Shown piece by piece: positions 1 to 6,842 of a stretch of DNA of 13,830 nt. Under the pieces are notes generated by a model. The model saw nothing but the letters and a program-made list of their open reading frames with translations, did not search any database and was not told where the DNA came from. This DNA is from Bacteroidales bacterium (lineage in GTDB: Bacteria > Bacteroidota > Bacteroidia > Bacteroidales > UBA7960). Where the stretch lies: NCBI GenBank assembly GCA_007131125.1, contig SLRE01000101.1, forward strand, positions 1 to 13,830. The letters are read 5' to 3'. How positions within the stretch are numbered: position 1 is the first letter of the stretch; every line of letters starts with the position of its first letter. The translations under genes and the position numbers were made by a program.

Positions 1-41
1 CGCAAATTTAACAAAAAACTATGAAAACCAATGTTACTTGT

Positions 42-49
42 TAACTTTG
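42..49 (+). promoter_or_regulatory. Bacteroidota -7 promoter element (TAACTTTG) of the lipoprotein gene
   Basis: TAACTTTG fits the Bacteroidota -7 consensus TAnnTTTG exactly. No clear TTG -33 element sits about 20 bases upstream, so only half the promoter is convincing. Transcription would start near position 54-57, after the ATG at 31 and before the ATG at 79. This favours the later start for the lipoprotein gene. Confidence 0.6.
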
Positions 50-63
50 CCATTAACCCAACC

Positions 64-70
64 AAGGAGG
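64..70 (+). promoter_or_regulatory. Strong Shine-Dalgarno sequence that decides the lipoprotein start
   Basis: AAGGAGG lies eight bases before the ATG at 79. Such a complete Shine-Dalgarno is unusual in Bacteroidota, where most genes lack one. It supports the start at 79 over the in-frame ATG at 31. Confidence 0.8.
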
Positions 71-78
71 AAATAGTT

Positions 79-1815
79 ATGAAAACACTCGCAAAAATTT
101 TCGGCTTAGTACTCGTAATAGGAGTTTTGGCAGGTTGTTCCACAACCTATCATGCTTCCAGCCATTACGATGACATTTACTATACACCCGACGTGGTAAG
201 GGGTAAGTCTGATAAAGGCGAAACCCAGGGTCAGGCAACCGTAGTTGAAACTTCAGCCCGGGAGGTTAGAAGCGATCAATACGACTATGGGTATGATGAT
301 GCTGACTATGCTTATTATGACGAAGAAGAATATTATTACCAGGATGGAAATAATAACCAGCAGGCGGATGAGACTGAAACCTACTACGACGAAGAAGGGA
401 ATGTATACGTAAGTAATTATTATTATGGAGATTATTATGATTTCTCCTACTCGTCCAGAATCAGAAGGTTTCACAGGCCTTATGCAACTTTTGGGTATTA
501 CTCCCCCATGTATACCAATCTTTACTGGTACACCCATAATCCCTATCATTATGGAGTGAGTATTTACCTTGGATACGGTGCAGTTCCTTATTATTCTCCC
601 CACTATTACTGGGGCGGACCTTATTGGAGGCACTGGAGATGGCACCGTCCATTTTACTCCTGGCATCCTTTCTATTATGGATACGGATTCCATCCCTTTG
701 GATTCTCCCCGTTTTATTTCGGTAGTGGCTATTTTATGGGATACCACCATGGATTCTACCATGGCTATTGGGGACATCCTTATTACTATCAATATACTTA
801 CAACAGTTTCGATCCCGACACCTACTACTACGGGCCCCGTGGAGGAAGCGGAACCACCATTGGCAGCAGGGGCGGAGGCCGGCCGGCAGAAACTTTTGCC
901 GATACATATGAAGCCCGCACCCGCAGAACTTCAACCGGTGGACGCGAGGTAATTGCCCTGGAAGATAGTGAAACCAGGCGCACGGCCTTAGGTGAAAGTC
1001 GGACTGCCGAAGCAAGCAGAACTGCGGAAAGGACTTCAGGAACTCAGGTTGCGGAACGGGAAGCAAGCCCCCAACGTCAGCCTGAGCAGGCTAGGCCCTC
1101 TCAAGCTGAACGCCAGCCTGCCGAAGCCACAACTTCGGAGAGGCAGCGTCAACCCGAGCAGGCAAGGCCCACTACAAGACCTGAAACCCCTAGCGGTGTT
1201 CAACCTTCCAGAAGGCCGTCAGACTACCAGGCGCCTTCAAGGGAGCGCTACGAGCGTCCTCAAAGTGAAAGGTATGAAAGACCTAGGAGCGCCCCCTCGG
1301 GAACACCCCGCGAAAGTGACGGAAACTACAGCCGTCCGCGCACATACACGCCTCCTAGCTACCAGCAGCCAAAATCAAATGAGCAATACAGGAGCCCGCA
1401 GAGCGGACGCTCGCCTTCGGTAAGCCCGCCCAGCAGAGACTCTCAGCAGCGCCAGGGTGAGCAGGCAAGGCCCTCAAGCCAGGAGCAAAGGCCCCAGGCA
1501 AGGCCTCAGCCAAGGCAAACCAGGCCGCAGGCAAGACCGCAATCTCCGCCCCGTCAGCAAAGAGGAACACCTAGTTATTCTCCTCCAAGCAGATCTTCTG
1601 GTGGTGAAAGCAGGCCAAGCGCAAGACCGTCCAGCAGCCCCTCCAGAAATACCGGAGTAAGGCCTTCCAGTGGAAGCAGCAACACAAGAAGTACCCCAAG
1701 GGTTAGCTCTCCTTCCAGGGGAAGCTCAGGCGGCGGTAGCCCTGCAAGGTCATCAGGCGGCAGCTCCGGAAGCAGCAGGTCTGGCGGCGGCAGCAGCAAC
1801 AGCAGGAACAGATAA
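79..1815 (+). CDS. Tyr-rich and Arg/Ser/Pro-rich low-complexity lipoprotein, function unknown
   Basis: The 578-residue product starts with a lipoprotein signal peptide: a Lys near the N-terminus, a hydrophobic core, and lipobox L17-A18-G19-C20. Lipid attachment at Cys20 and export to the envelope are therefore expected. The mature chain has three compositional zones. Residues about 25-125 are acidic and Tyr-rich. Residues about 130-250 are packed with Tyr, His, Trp, Phe, Gly and Pro. Residues about 255-578 are Arg/Ser/Pro/Gln/Gly-rich and probably disordered. The tail has imperfect repeats, including Q-x-EQARP near 334-340, 358-364 and 459-465, and RYERP near 390-394 and 398-402. I recognise no enzymatic domain. 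The start at 79 is chosen because it gives a proper signal peptide, follows a strong Shine-Dalgarno, and lies downstream of the likely promoter. Similar Tyr-rich lipoproteins of unknown role occur in Bacteroidota. A surface or matrix role is only a guess. Confidence 0.85.
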   Translation: MKTLAKIFGLVLVIGVLAGCSTTYHASSHYDDIYYTPDVVRGKSDKGETQGQATVVETSAREVRSDQYDYGYDDADYAYYDEEEYYYQDGNNNQQADETETYYDEEGNVYVSNYYYGDYYDFSYSSRIRRFHRPYATFGYYSPMYTNLYWYTHNPYHYGVSIYLGYGAVPYYSPHYYWGGPYWRHWRWHRPFYSWHPFYYGYGFHPFGFSPFYFGSGYFMGYHHGFYHGYWGHPYYYQYTYNSFDPDTYYYGPRGGSGTTIGSRGGGRPAETFADTYEARTRRTSTGGREVIALEDSETRRTALGESRTAEASRTAERTSGTQVAEREASPQRQPEQARPSQAERQPAEATTSERQRQPEQARPTTRPETPSGVQPSRRPSDYQAPSRERYERPQSERYERPRSAPSGTPRESDGNYSRPRTYTPPSYQQPKSNEQYRSPQSGRSPSVSPPSRDSQQRQGEQARPSSQEQRPQARPQPRQTRPQARPQSPPRQQRGTPSYSPPSRSSGGESRPSARPSSSPSRNTGVRPSSGSSNTRSTPRVSSPSRGSSGGGSPARSSGGSSGSSRSGGGSSNSRNR

Positions 1816-1860
1816 AAAGTATTGAAAGTTTCATAATTAATCGTTTCCCCTTGGGAAAAA

Positions 1861-1906
1861 GCCTCCCGGTATATTACAATATTATTTTTTGCCGGGAGGT
1901 TTTTTT
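1861..1906 (+). terminator. Intrinsic terminator after the lipoprotein gene
   Basis: CCTCCCGG (1862-1869) pairs with CCGGGAGG (1892-1899) around a 22-base AT-rich loop. Seven T (1900-1906) follow, and an A-run (1856-1860) before the stem can extend it. It sits 46 bases after the lipoprotein stop and separates that gene from the outer-membrane protein gene. Confidence 0.85.
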
Positions 1907-2002
1907 CATAAACCCAAAACAATTTTCCCTGAATATCAAAATCAAGTGTCAGTATCTTAAATAAAAAACTAAACGGAATTTTAATGACCAAAAACTCATA
2001 AT

Positions 2003-3442
2003 ATGAAAAAGCTCACGATATTATTTCTGATCAGCATCCTAACTTCAGGCTCCCTTTTTTCTCAAAGTGCCATGGATGCTTTCCGTTTTTCTCATCTTGA
2101 TCCCGGAGGGACTGCAAGGTTTTCGGGCATGGGAGGGGCTTTTACCGCATTGGGCGGAGATTTTGGTTCTTTCAGCTCCAACCCGGCCGGTATCGGTATT
2201 TACAGGAGTTCAGAGTTTACCATAACCCCCACACTGGGCTACAGTGTAATTAACTCCACCCATTACGGCACCCAGGAAGAGGATATGAAATACGATTTTA
2301 ACCTTAACAACGTTGGTGTGGTTTTTTCTCTTCCCATTGGCAGCCAAACCAACGAAGGCGGCTGGCGCTATTTTAATATTGGTTTTGGAATGAACCGTCA
2401 CAACAACTTTAACAACCGTTGGATTGCCGAAGGGTTCAACCCGGAAAGTTCCCTGATGACGGATTTTCTCCAGCAGGCAACCGCCCAGGGTATTAACAAC
2501 CTTGACCAGTTTTCAACCGGCCTGGCTTATGATACCTGGTTGCTTGGGGAAGAAAACGGGGAGTTTTTTGTAGATATGCCCGGTGGAGGGGTGCTCCAAA
2601 GACAGGAAACCAGCACCTCCGGTTCTGTCCGGGAATTGGTGATAACTGCCGGAGCCAACTTTGATAACCGCATTTACCTTGGTGCCTCCGTTGGCTTTCC
2701 TTCAGTGAGGTTTGATGAAGAAACCCAGTACCGGGAAACCGACCCTGAAGGAAATAGTGAAGTGTTTAATTCACTGACCTTTACCAACCGTCATACAACA
2801 AGGGGTTCGGGTTATAACTTTAAGTTTGGTGCCATTGTATGGCTTACCGAAATGATCCGTTTGGGAGGGGCCGTGCATACCCCAACCTTCTACGATTTGG
2901 AGGACAGGTATCGCGCCAGCATGCGCTCCGACCTGAACCTTGATTATACAAGCAATTTTGCAGAATCACCCCGCGGAAGGTTTAATTATGACCTCCATAC
3001 CCCTCTCAGGGCAATGGGTGGCCTCGGACTGGTGTTCGGAAATATGGGCCTTGTGAGCCTGGACTATGAATATGCCGATTTTACCAAGATGAGGCTGCGC
3101 AGCAGTGATTACATGTTTTCTGATGAGAACAGAGACATTCGCGAAAGCTTTACCCAGCAGCATATCGTAAGAGTTGGAGGGGAATTGCGCCTGGACCCCC
3201 TGATTTTGCGCGCCGGATACGGCTACTACTCCAACCCTTATGAAGAAGCCGTTAACAACCGCGAACAGTCGGTTATTTCGGCCGGTTTAGGAATCAGGGA
3301 TGCCAACTATACCCTGGACTTTTCCTACTCCATTGCACTGTTTGATGAAGATTACTACCTGTATAACCCTGAACTGGTGCAGCCTTTGGAAAACCAACAC
3401 TCCATCAGTACTTTCAGGCTGACTCTCGGTTGGAGGTTCTAA
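2003..3442 (+). CDS. OmpP1/FadL/TodX-like outer-membrane beta-barrel protein
   Basis: The 479-residue protein has a Sec signal peptide (hydrophobic residues about 4-18, likely cleavage near the LFS-QS junction around residue 20). The mature N-terminus carries the GMGGAFTALGGDF ... NPAGIG signature at about 42-65. This signature is typical of Bacteroidota proteins annotated as OmpP1/FadL/TodX family transporters or 'hemin receptor'. The rest alternates aromatic and polar residues as in beta-strands. It ends in an aromatic residue (GWRF), as barrels recognised by the BAM machinery do. FadL-type barrels take up hydrophobic molecules across the outer membrane, but the substrate here cannot be read from the sequence. 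There is no Shine-Dalgarno before the ATG. The gene is separated from the lipoprotein gene by a terminator, so it is probably transcribed alone, though I see no convincing TAnnTTTG upstream. It is convergent with the zinc-ribbon gene. Confidence 0.8.
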   Translation: MKKLTILFLISILTSGSLFSQSAMDAFRFSHLDPGGTARFSGMGGAFTALGGDFGSFSSNPAGIGIYRSSEFTITPTLGYSVINSTHYGTQEEDMKYDFNLNNVGVVFSLPIGSQTNEGGWRYFNIGFGMNRHNNFNNRWIAEGFNPESSLMTDFLQQATAQGINNLDQFSTGLAYDTWLLGEENGEFFVDMPGGGVLQRQETSTSGSVRELVITAGANFDNRIYLGASVGFPSVRFDEETQYRETDPEGNSEVFNSLTFTNRHTTRGSGYNFKFGAIVWLTEMIRLGGAVHTPTFYDLEDRYRASMRSDLNLDYTSNFAESPRGRFNYDLHTPLRAMGGLGLVFGNMGLVSLDYEYADFTKMRLRSSDYMFSDENRDIRESFTQQHIVRVGGELRLDPLILRAGYGYYSNPYEEAVNNREQSVISAGLGIRDANYTLDFSYSIALFDEDYYLYNPELVQPLENQHSISTFRLTLGWRF

Positions 3443-3467
3443 ACCTGGAATTTTAAAATATTACCAC

Positions 3468-3498
3468 AAAAAAAAACCGGGTGATGCCCGGTTTTTTT
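3468..3498. terminator. Bidirectional terminator between convergent genes
   Basis: CCGGG (3477-3481) and CCCGG (3487-3491) form a stem around a five-base loop. It is flanked by nine A (3468-3476) and seven T (3492-3498). Read either way the stem is followed by a T-run, so it can end both the plus-strand outer-membrane protein gene and the minus-strand zinc-ribbon gene. Confidence 0.85.
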
Positions 3499-3519
3499 AT
3501 TTTTTATTACTGGAAGTTC

Positions 3520-4371
3520 TTAAGATTCAACATTTTTAACGATTTCATCGTCTACAAGGATCCTTCCGCAGTACTCACAAACAATGATTTTTTTGTTTAA
3601 GCGGATATCCAGTTGACGCTGGGGTGGGATCTTGTTGAAACATCCGCCACAGGCATCCCTTTCAACAGGAACAACCCCCAGGCCGTTGCGGGCATTGTCG
3701 CGGATACGCTCATAGGCTGAAAGCAGGCGGTCATCGATCTGCTCCTTTTGCATTGCGGATTTTCCATTCAGTATTTCTTCCTCCTTCTGGGTTTCGGCCA
3801 CAATGTCTTCAAGCTCAGCTTTCTTAACCTCCAGGTCTTTCTTCCTTTCCTCAAGCTCTTCCGTTACCTCTTTTACCGTTTCCTTTTTTAACTCAATGGT
3901 GGCATTGAATTCCTTGATCTTTTTTTCACAAAGCTGTGCTTCCAATGACTGGTACTCAATTTCCTTTGACAGAGAGTCGTATTCCCGGTTGTTTCGGACA
4001 TTCATCTGCTGGGCCTCATATTTTTTGATCAGCTCCAGGCAGTCGGTGATGGCATGTTTTTTATTGGATACTTCCGTTTCCAATTCCTGAACTTCCTGGT
4101 TTATTTTTTCAACCCTGGTTTCCAAACCAGCGATCTCATCTTCCAGGTCCTGTACTTCCAGGGGCAACTCTCCCCTGACGATGCGGATCTTGTCGATCTT
4201 GCTGTCAATTGATTGAAGGGAGTAAAGTGCGGTCAGTTTTTTTCTTACAGTCATCTCCACACTGTCTTCCGGGCCGGGTGCGGGTGCTGCAACCGGAGAT
4301 TCTTCTGTGCCGGTGCTAGGGATTATCTTTTTGGTCTTTTCTTTTTTCGTGGTTTTTGAAGTTTTTGCCAT
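3520..4371 (-). CDS. Coiled-coil protein with C-terminal C4 zinc ribbon (DUF164 / COG1579 family)
   Basis: The 283-residue protein has three parts. Residues 1-40 are a Lys/Thr-rich then Pro/Ala-rich low-complexity extension. Residues about 42-225 are a long, Glu/Lys/Leu-rich helical region with strong coiled-coil character, including the family-typical segment IDKIRIVRGELPLEVQDLE. The C-terminus is a zinc ribbon with C241-x2-C244 and C265-x2-C268, all four ligands intact. This is the zf-RING_7 (PF02591) architecture. The family is widespread; a helicobacter member (HP0958) is linked to flagellar functions, but nothing flagellar is seen here. RNA or nucleic-acid binding is often suggested, but the role in Bacteroidota is unknown. 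The gene starts 39 bases after the nif3 stop on the same strand, so the two probably form an operon. No Shine-Dalgarno is visible. It ends at a bidirectional terminator. Confidence 0.85.
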   Translation of the reverse strand: MAKTSKTTKKEKTKKIIPSTGTEESPVAAPAPGPEDSVEMTVRKKLTALYSLQSIDSKIDKIRIVRGELPLEVQDLEDEIAGLETRVEKINQEVQELETEVSNKKHAITDCLELIKKYEAQQMNVRNNREYDSLSKEIEYQSLEAQLCEKKIKEFNATIELKKETVKEVTEELEERKKDLEVKKAELEDIVAETQKEEEILNGKSAMQKEQIDDRLLSAYERIRDNARNGLGVVPVERDACGGCFNKIPPQRQLDIRLNKKIIVCEYCGRILVDDEIVKNVES

Positions 4372-4410
4372 GGAGAAATATTTTCTTTTATTTGATTGAA
4401 GAGCAAATAA

Positions 4411-5505
4411 TTAATAATAATGAACCGGATTGGTATTCACTTCCGAAATTTGGAGTGCAAAGTTACTAATTTTTTTATTAACAACATCATACAATAGTTT
4501 GACCGTGAACTGCTCAGTTTCAAAATGACCGGCGTCGGCCAGCAGGATTTTCTGCCGGGCATCAAAAAACTGGTGGTATTTTAGATCTGAGGTCACAAAA
4601 GCCGAAGCCCCGTATGCAATAGCTTTGTCCAGCAAAAAGCTTCCCGAACCCCCGCAAACCGCCACCTTATCAATCTTTTGGACGGGAAGTTCAGAATGGC
4701 GAACAAAGGGAACCTTAAGTACAGTTTTTAGTAAGTCAAGAAAATCCTTACCGGGAAGCGGTTCTGCCAACTCCCCTATCATTCCGGATCCCACTTTATC
4801 AAATGAATTTTCAAGTGGGTATATATCATAGGCCACTTCTTCGTATGGATGACTGGCAAACATGGCCTTCAGGATGTTCTTTTGAAGATAAGCAGGGAAG
4901 ATGGTTTCGACCCTGACTTCCGGCTCAAAGTGCAGTTCTTTTAAGTTCCCCACAAATGGGTTGGCCTCCTCTCCGGCCCTGAAAGAGCCTTTCCCTTCAA
5001 GGTTGTAGCTGCAGCAATCATAGTCGCCTATATGTCCGGCGCCTGCTTCAAATATGGCTGACCTGACTTTGTCGGCATGATCGTTTGGACAAAAAACGAC
5101 AAGTTTTTTCAGAAGGCCGGTTTGCTGGTCCAGTACCCTGCAATTTTTTAACCCCAGACGGTCACACAAAACTTTGTTTACCCCTGTAAGCATATTGTCA
5201 AGGTTGGTGTGTACCGAAACAATGGCAATATCATTTTTGATGGCTTCAATGATCACCTGTTCGGTAAAATGATTGCCGGTAATTTTTTTCAACCCTTTAA
5301 AGATCAGGGGGTGGTGGGAAATAACCAGGTCGCAGTTTTTTTCCCTGGCTTCACTTATCACCTCAGGGGTTACGTCAAGGCATACCAGGCCACTGTTAAC
5401 ATTGGCTTCAGGGGATCCTACCTGCAGTCCGGAGTTATCATATGACTCCTGAAGCGAAAAGGGGGCGGCCTTTTCCAAAATTTCCAATAACTCTTTTATG
5501 AGCAT
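4411..5505 (-). CDS. Nif3-like dinuclear metal centre protein (YqfO type, DUF34)
   Basis: The 364-residue protein carries all metal ligands of the Nif3/YbgI family: SHHP (H64, H65), HTNLD (H99, D103) and AGHFETE (H327, E331). These should hold two metal ions. The central part (about 130-235), containing SHPYEEVAYD, is the PII-like insertion of YqfO-type members. The length also fits that type rather than the short YbgI type of about 250 residues. Members form hexameric toroids. The biochemical role is unsettled, with hydrolase (GTP cyclohydrolase I-like) and metal-handling proposals. An in-frame ATG at 5571 would add 22 residues. I prefer the ATG at 5505 because MLIKELLEILE is the usual family N-terminus and a promoter element lies between the two starts. 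The gene is first of a two-gene minus-strand unit with the zinc-ribbon gene, and divergent from lpxK. Confidence 0.92.
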   Translation of the reverse strand: MLIKELLEILEKAAPFSLQESYDNSGLQVGSPEANVNSGLVCLDVTPEVISEAREKNCDLVISHHPLIFKGLKKITGNHFTEQVIIEAIKNDIAIVSVHTNLDNMLTGVNKVLCDRLGLKNCRVLDQQTGLLKKLVVFCPNDHADKVRSAIFEAGAGHIGDYDCCSYNLEGKGSFRAGEEANPFVGNLKELHFEPEVRVETIFPAYLQKNILKAMFASHPYEEVAYDIYPLENSFDKVGSGMIGELAEPLPGKDFLDLLKTVLKVPFVRHSELPVQKIDKVAVCGGSGSFLLDKAIAYGASAFVTSDLKYHQFFDARQKILLADAGHFETEQFTVKLLYDVVNKKISNFALQISEVNTNPVHYY

Positions 5506-5523
5506 AGTAAGGCTTTTTTCTTT

Positions 5524-5531
5524 CAAAGTTA
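5524..5531 (-). promoter_or_regulatory. Candidate -7 promoter element of nif3
   Basis: The minus strand reads TAACTTTG, a full match to TAnnTTTG. An imperfect TTTC lies 19 bases upstream where TTTG would be expected. Initiation would fall near 5517-5520, leaving a leader of about 12-15 bases before the ATG at 5505. A second minus-strand match, TAGCTTTG, lies at 5620-5627 and could act as an alternative. Confidence 0.5.
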
Positions 5532-5699
5532 AAAAAATGAACCAAGTGTTTGAAAGATCATTTTCCGGCAATCATTAATTATCGGATAAATTTTCTATTC
5601 TTATTGTCTATTTTTGTTTCAAAGCTAAATAAGATTCTTTAAAATGGGCTATATCCAAAGCCTGTGGTTGTATTTATCTTAAAGTTAGCAGGTTAGGGG

Positions 5700-5730
5700 T
5701 TGCCCAATACAAAACCTTTTCATAACTTTG
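5700..5730 (+). promoter_or_regulatory. lpxK promoter (TTG -33, TAACTTTG -7)
   Basis: TTG at 5700-5702 and TAACTTTG at 5723-5730 are separated by 20 bases, a good match to the Bacteroidota promoter consensus. The -7 element ends four bases before the lpxK ATG (5735), so initiation is expected at or within a few bases of the start codon. That implies a leaderless or nearly leaderless mRNA. Confidence 0.65.
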
Positions 5731-5734
5731 GCCT

Positions 5735-6796
5735 ATGGGGTTTTTACGATTATTGCTTTTTCCTTTCTGCCTGATTTACGGACTCATTACCTGGATACGC
5801 AACAAACTGTTCGACTGGGGGATTTTGCCGCCCGCGAGTTTTGATATTCCCATTATCGGGCTGGGAAACCTGAGCACAGGCGGTACGGGTAAAACTCCCC
5901 ATGTGGAATACCTGGTGCGGCTTTTGAAAGACCGTTACCAAATTGCAGTCCTCAGCAGGGGTTACAAACGGAAAACCAGGGGATACATGATTGCAGAAAA
6001 AAACTCCACGGCAAGGGAAGTAGGAGATGAGCCTGTTCAAATTTCACGAAAGTTCCCGGATATATTGGTGGTGGTATCTGAGAGCCGCAAAAAAGGAATA
6101 AAACGAATTCTAAAAGAGCATCCAGAAGTGAATCTTATCATTATGGATGACGCTTTTCAGCACCGCTATGTAAAACCCGGGCTGAACCTCTTGCTTACAG
6201 GATACTATAAACCTTTCTTCCGCAATTATATTATGCCATGTGGCAATTTAAGGGAGTATAAGCGCGGTGCCATGCGTGCTGATGCATTGGTGGTTACCAA
6301 AACCCCAACTGTTTTTTCCCCGCTCGACCGCCGGTTTTTTTTGAGAAACCTCAGACCATATTATGACAAACCCAACATATTTTTCTCCTGTTTTACCTAT
6401 AAGGATTGGCACCCTATTGATGAGCGCACACCGGAAATAAAAGATCCCGACATTAAAACCATATTCCTGTTTACGGGCATTGCCAATACCATTGCCCTTG
6501 AAGAACACCTGAAAAGGAAATGTGAGGAACTGGTGGTAAATAAATTTCCGGATCATTACCAGTTTAAATCAACAGACCTGAACAGGCTGCGAAGGCAATA
6601 CAATGAAAAATACAGCCGCTCAAAAATTATTATTGTAACAGAAAAGGATGCCATGCGCCTTCAGCACCCCAAGCTGAAGGAAACACTGAAAGACCTGCCT
6701 GTCTATTATATCCCGGTTGAGGTGGGATTCAATGACGATGACCGGGAAAAGTTTGAAAAACTGGTTTTTGATTACCTTTCAGGGTTTAAAAACTAA
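5735..6796 (+). CDS. lpxK: Tetraacyldisaccharide 4'-kinase LpxK
   Basis: LpxK phosphorylates the 4' position of the tetraacyldisaccharide-1-phosphate lipid A precursor at the inner-membrane cytoplasmic face, making lipid IVA. The 353-residue protein has the expected features. An N-terminal amphipathic/membrane helix (about 3-20) precedes the P-loop GNLSTGGTGKTP (44-55). Then come SRGYKRKT (74-81), the GDEP motif (97-100) with the likely catalytic Asp98, and DDAFQHR (138-144), where the family more often has DDGFQHR. The late FPDHYQF motif supplies a conserved His, and TEKDAMRL is also present. Length is normal for Bacteroidota. The ATG at 5735 gives the family-typical start (GFLRLLLFPF). No Shine-Dalgarno is present, and a promoter -7 element ends four bases upstream. 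The gene stands alone: divergent from nif3 and convergent with the serine hydrolase gene, with 46 bases between the stops and no clear terminator there. Confidence 0.95.
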   Translation: MGFLRLLLFPFCLIYGLITWIRNKLFDWGILPPASFDIPIIGLGNLSTGGTGKTPHVEYLVRLLKDRYQIAVLSRGYKRKTRGYMIAEKNSTAREVGDEPVQISRKFPDILVVVSESRKKGIKRILKEHPEVNLIIMDDAFQHRYVKPGLNLLLTGYYKPFFRNYIMPCGNLREYKRGAMRADALVVTKTPTVFSPLDRRFFLRNLRPYYDKPNIFFSCFTYKDWHPIDERTPEIKDPDIKTIFLFTGIANTIALEEHLKRKCEELVVNKFPDHYQFKSTDLNRLRRQYNEKYSRSKIIIVTEKDAMRLQHPKLKETLKDLPVYYIPVEVGFNDDDREKFEKLVFDYLSGFKN

Positions 6797-6842
6797 TGCC
6801 CTTCCTTTTTGTAAATCTGCTTCCCATCGCTTCCTGCACTTT

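Noticed and set aside
31..78. Upstream in-frame ATG extending the lipoprotein by 16 residues
   Set aside because: The extension spoils the signal peptide, lies upstream of the predicted transcription start, and has no Shine-Dalgarno, unlike the ATG at 79.
253..792. A 179-residue minus-strand frame rich in Ile and Val that looks like a membrane protein
   Set aside because: It is the antisense of Tyr/Asp/Glu codons (TAT, GAT, GAA) in the lipoprotein gene. It has no start signals and no family resemblance.
1575..1991. Minus-strand frame with Leu/Pro-rich sequence at the end of the lipoprotein gene
   Set aside because: It is an antisense artefact of Ser/Gly/Arg codons and runs through the intrinsic terminator.
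1984..2001. Five-codon open frame directly before the outer-membrane protein gene, ending one base before its ATG
   Set aside because: It is too short to judge and has no Shine-Dalgarno; a translational-coupling role cannot be supported from one sequence.
5506..5571. 22-residue N-terminal extension of the Nif3 protein
   Set aside because: It is not part of the family N-terminus, and a good -7 promoter element lies inside it.
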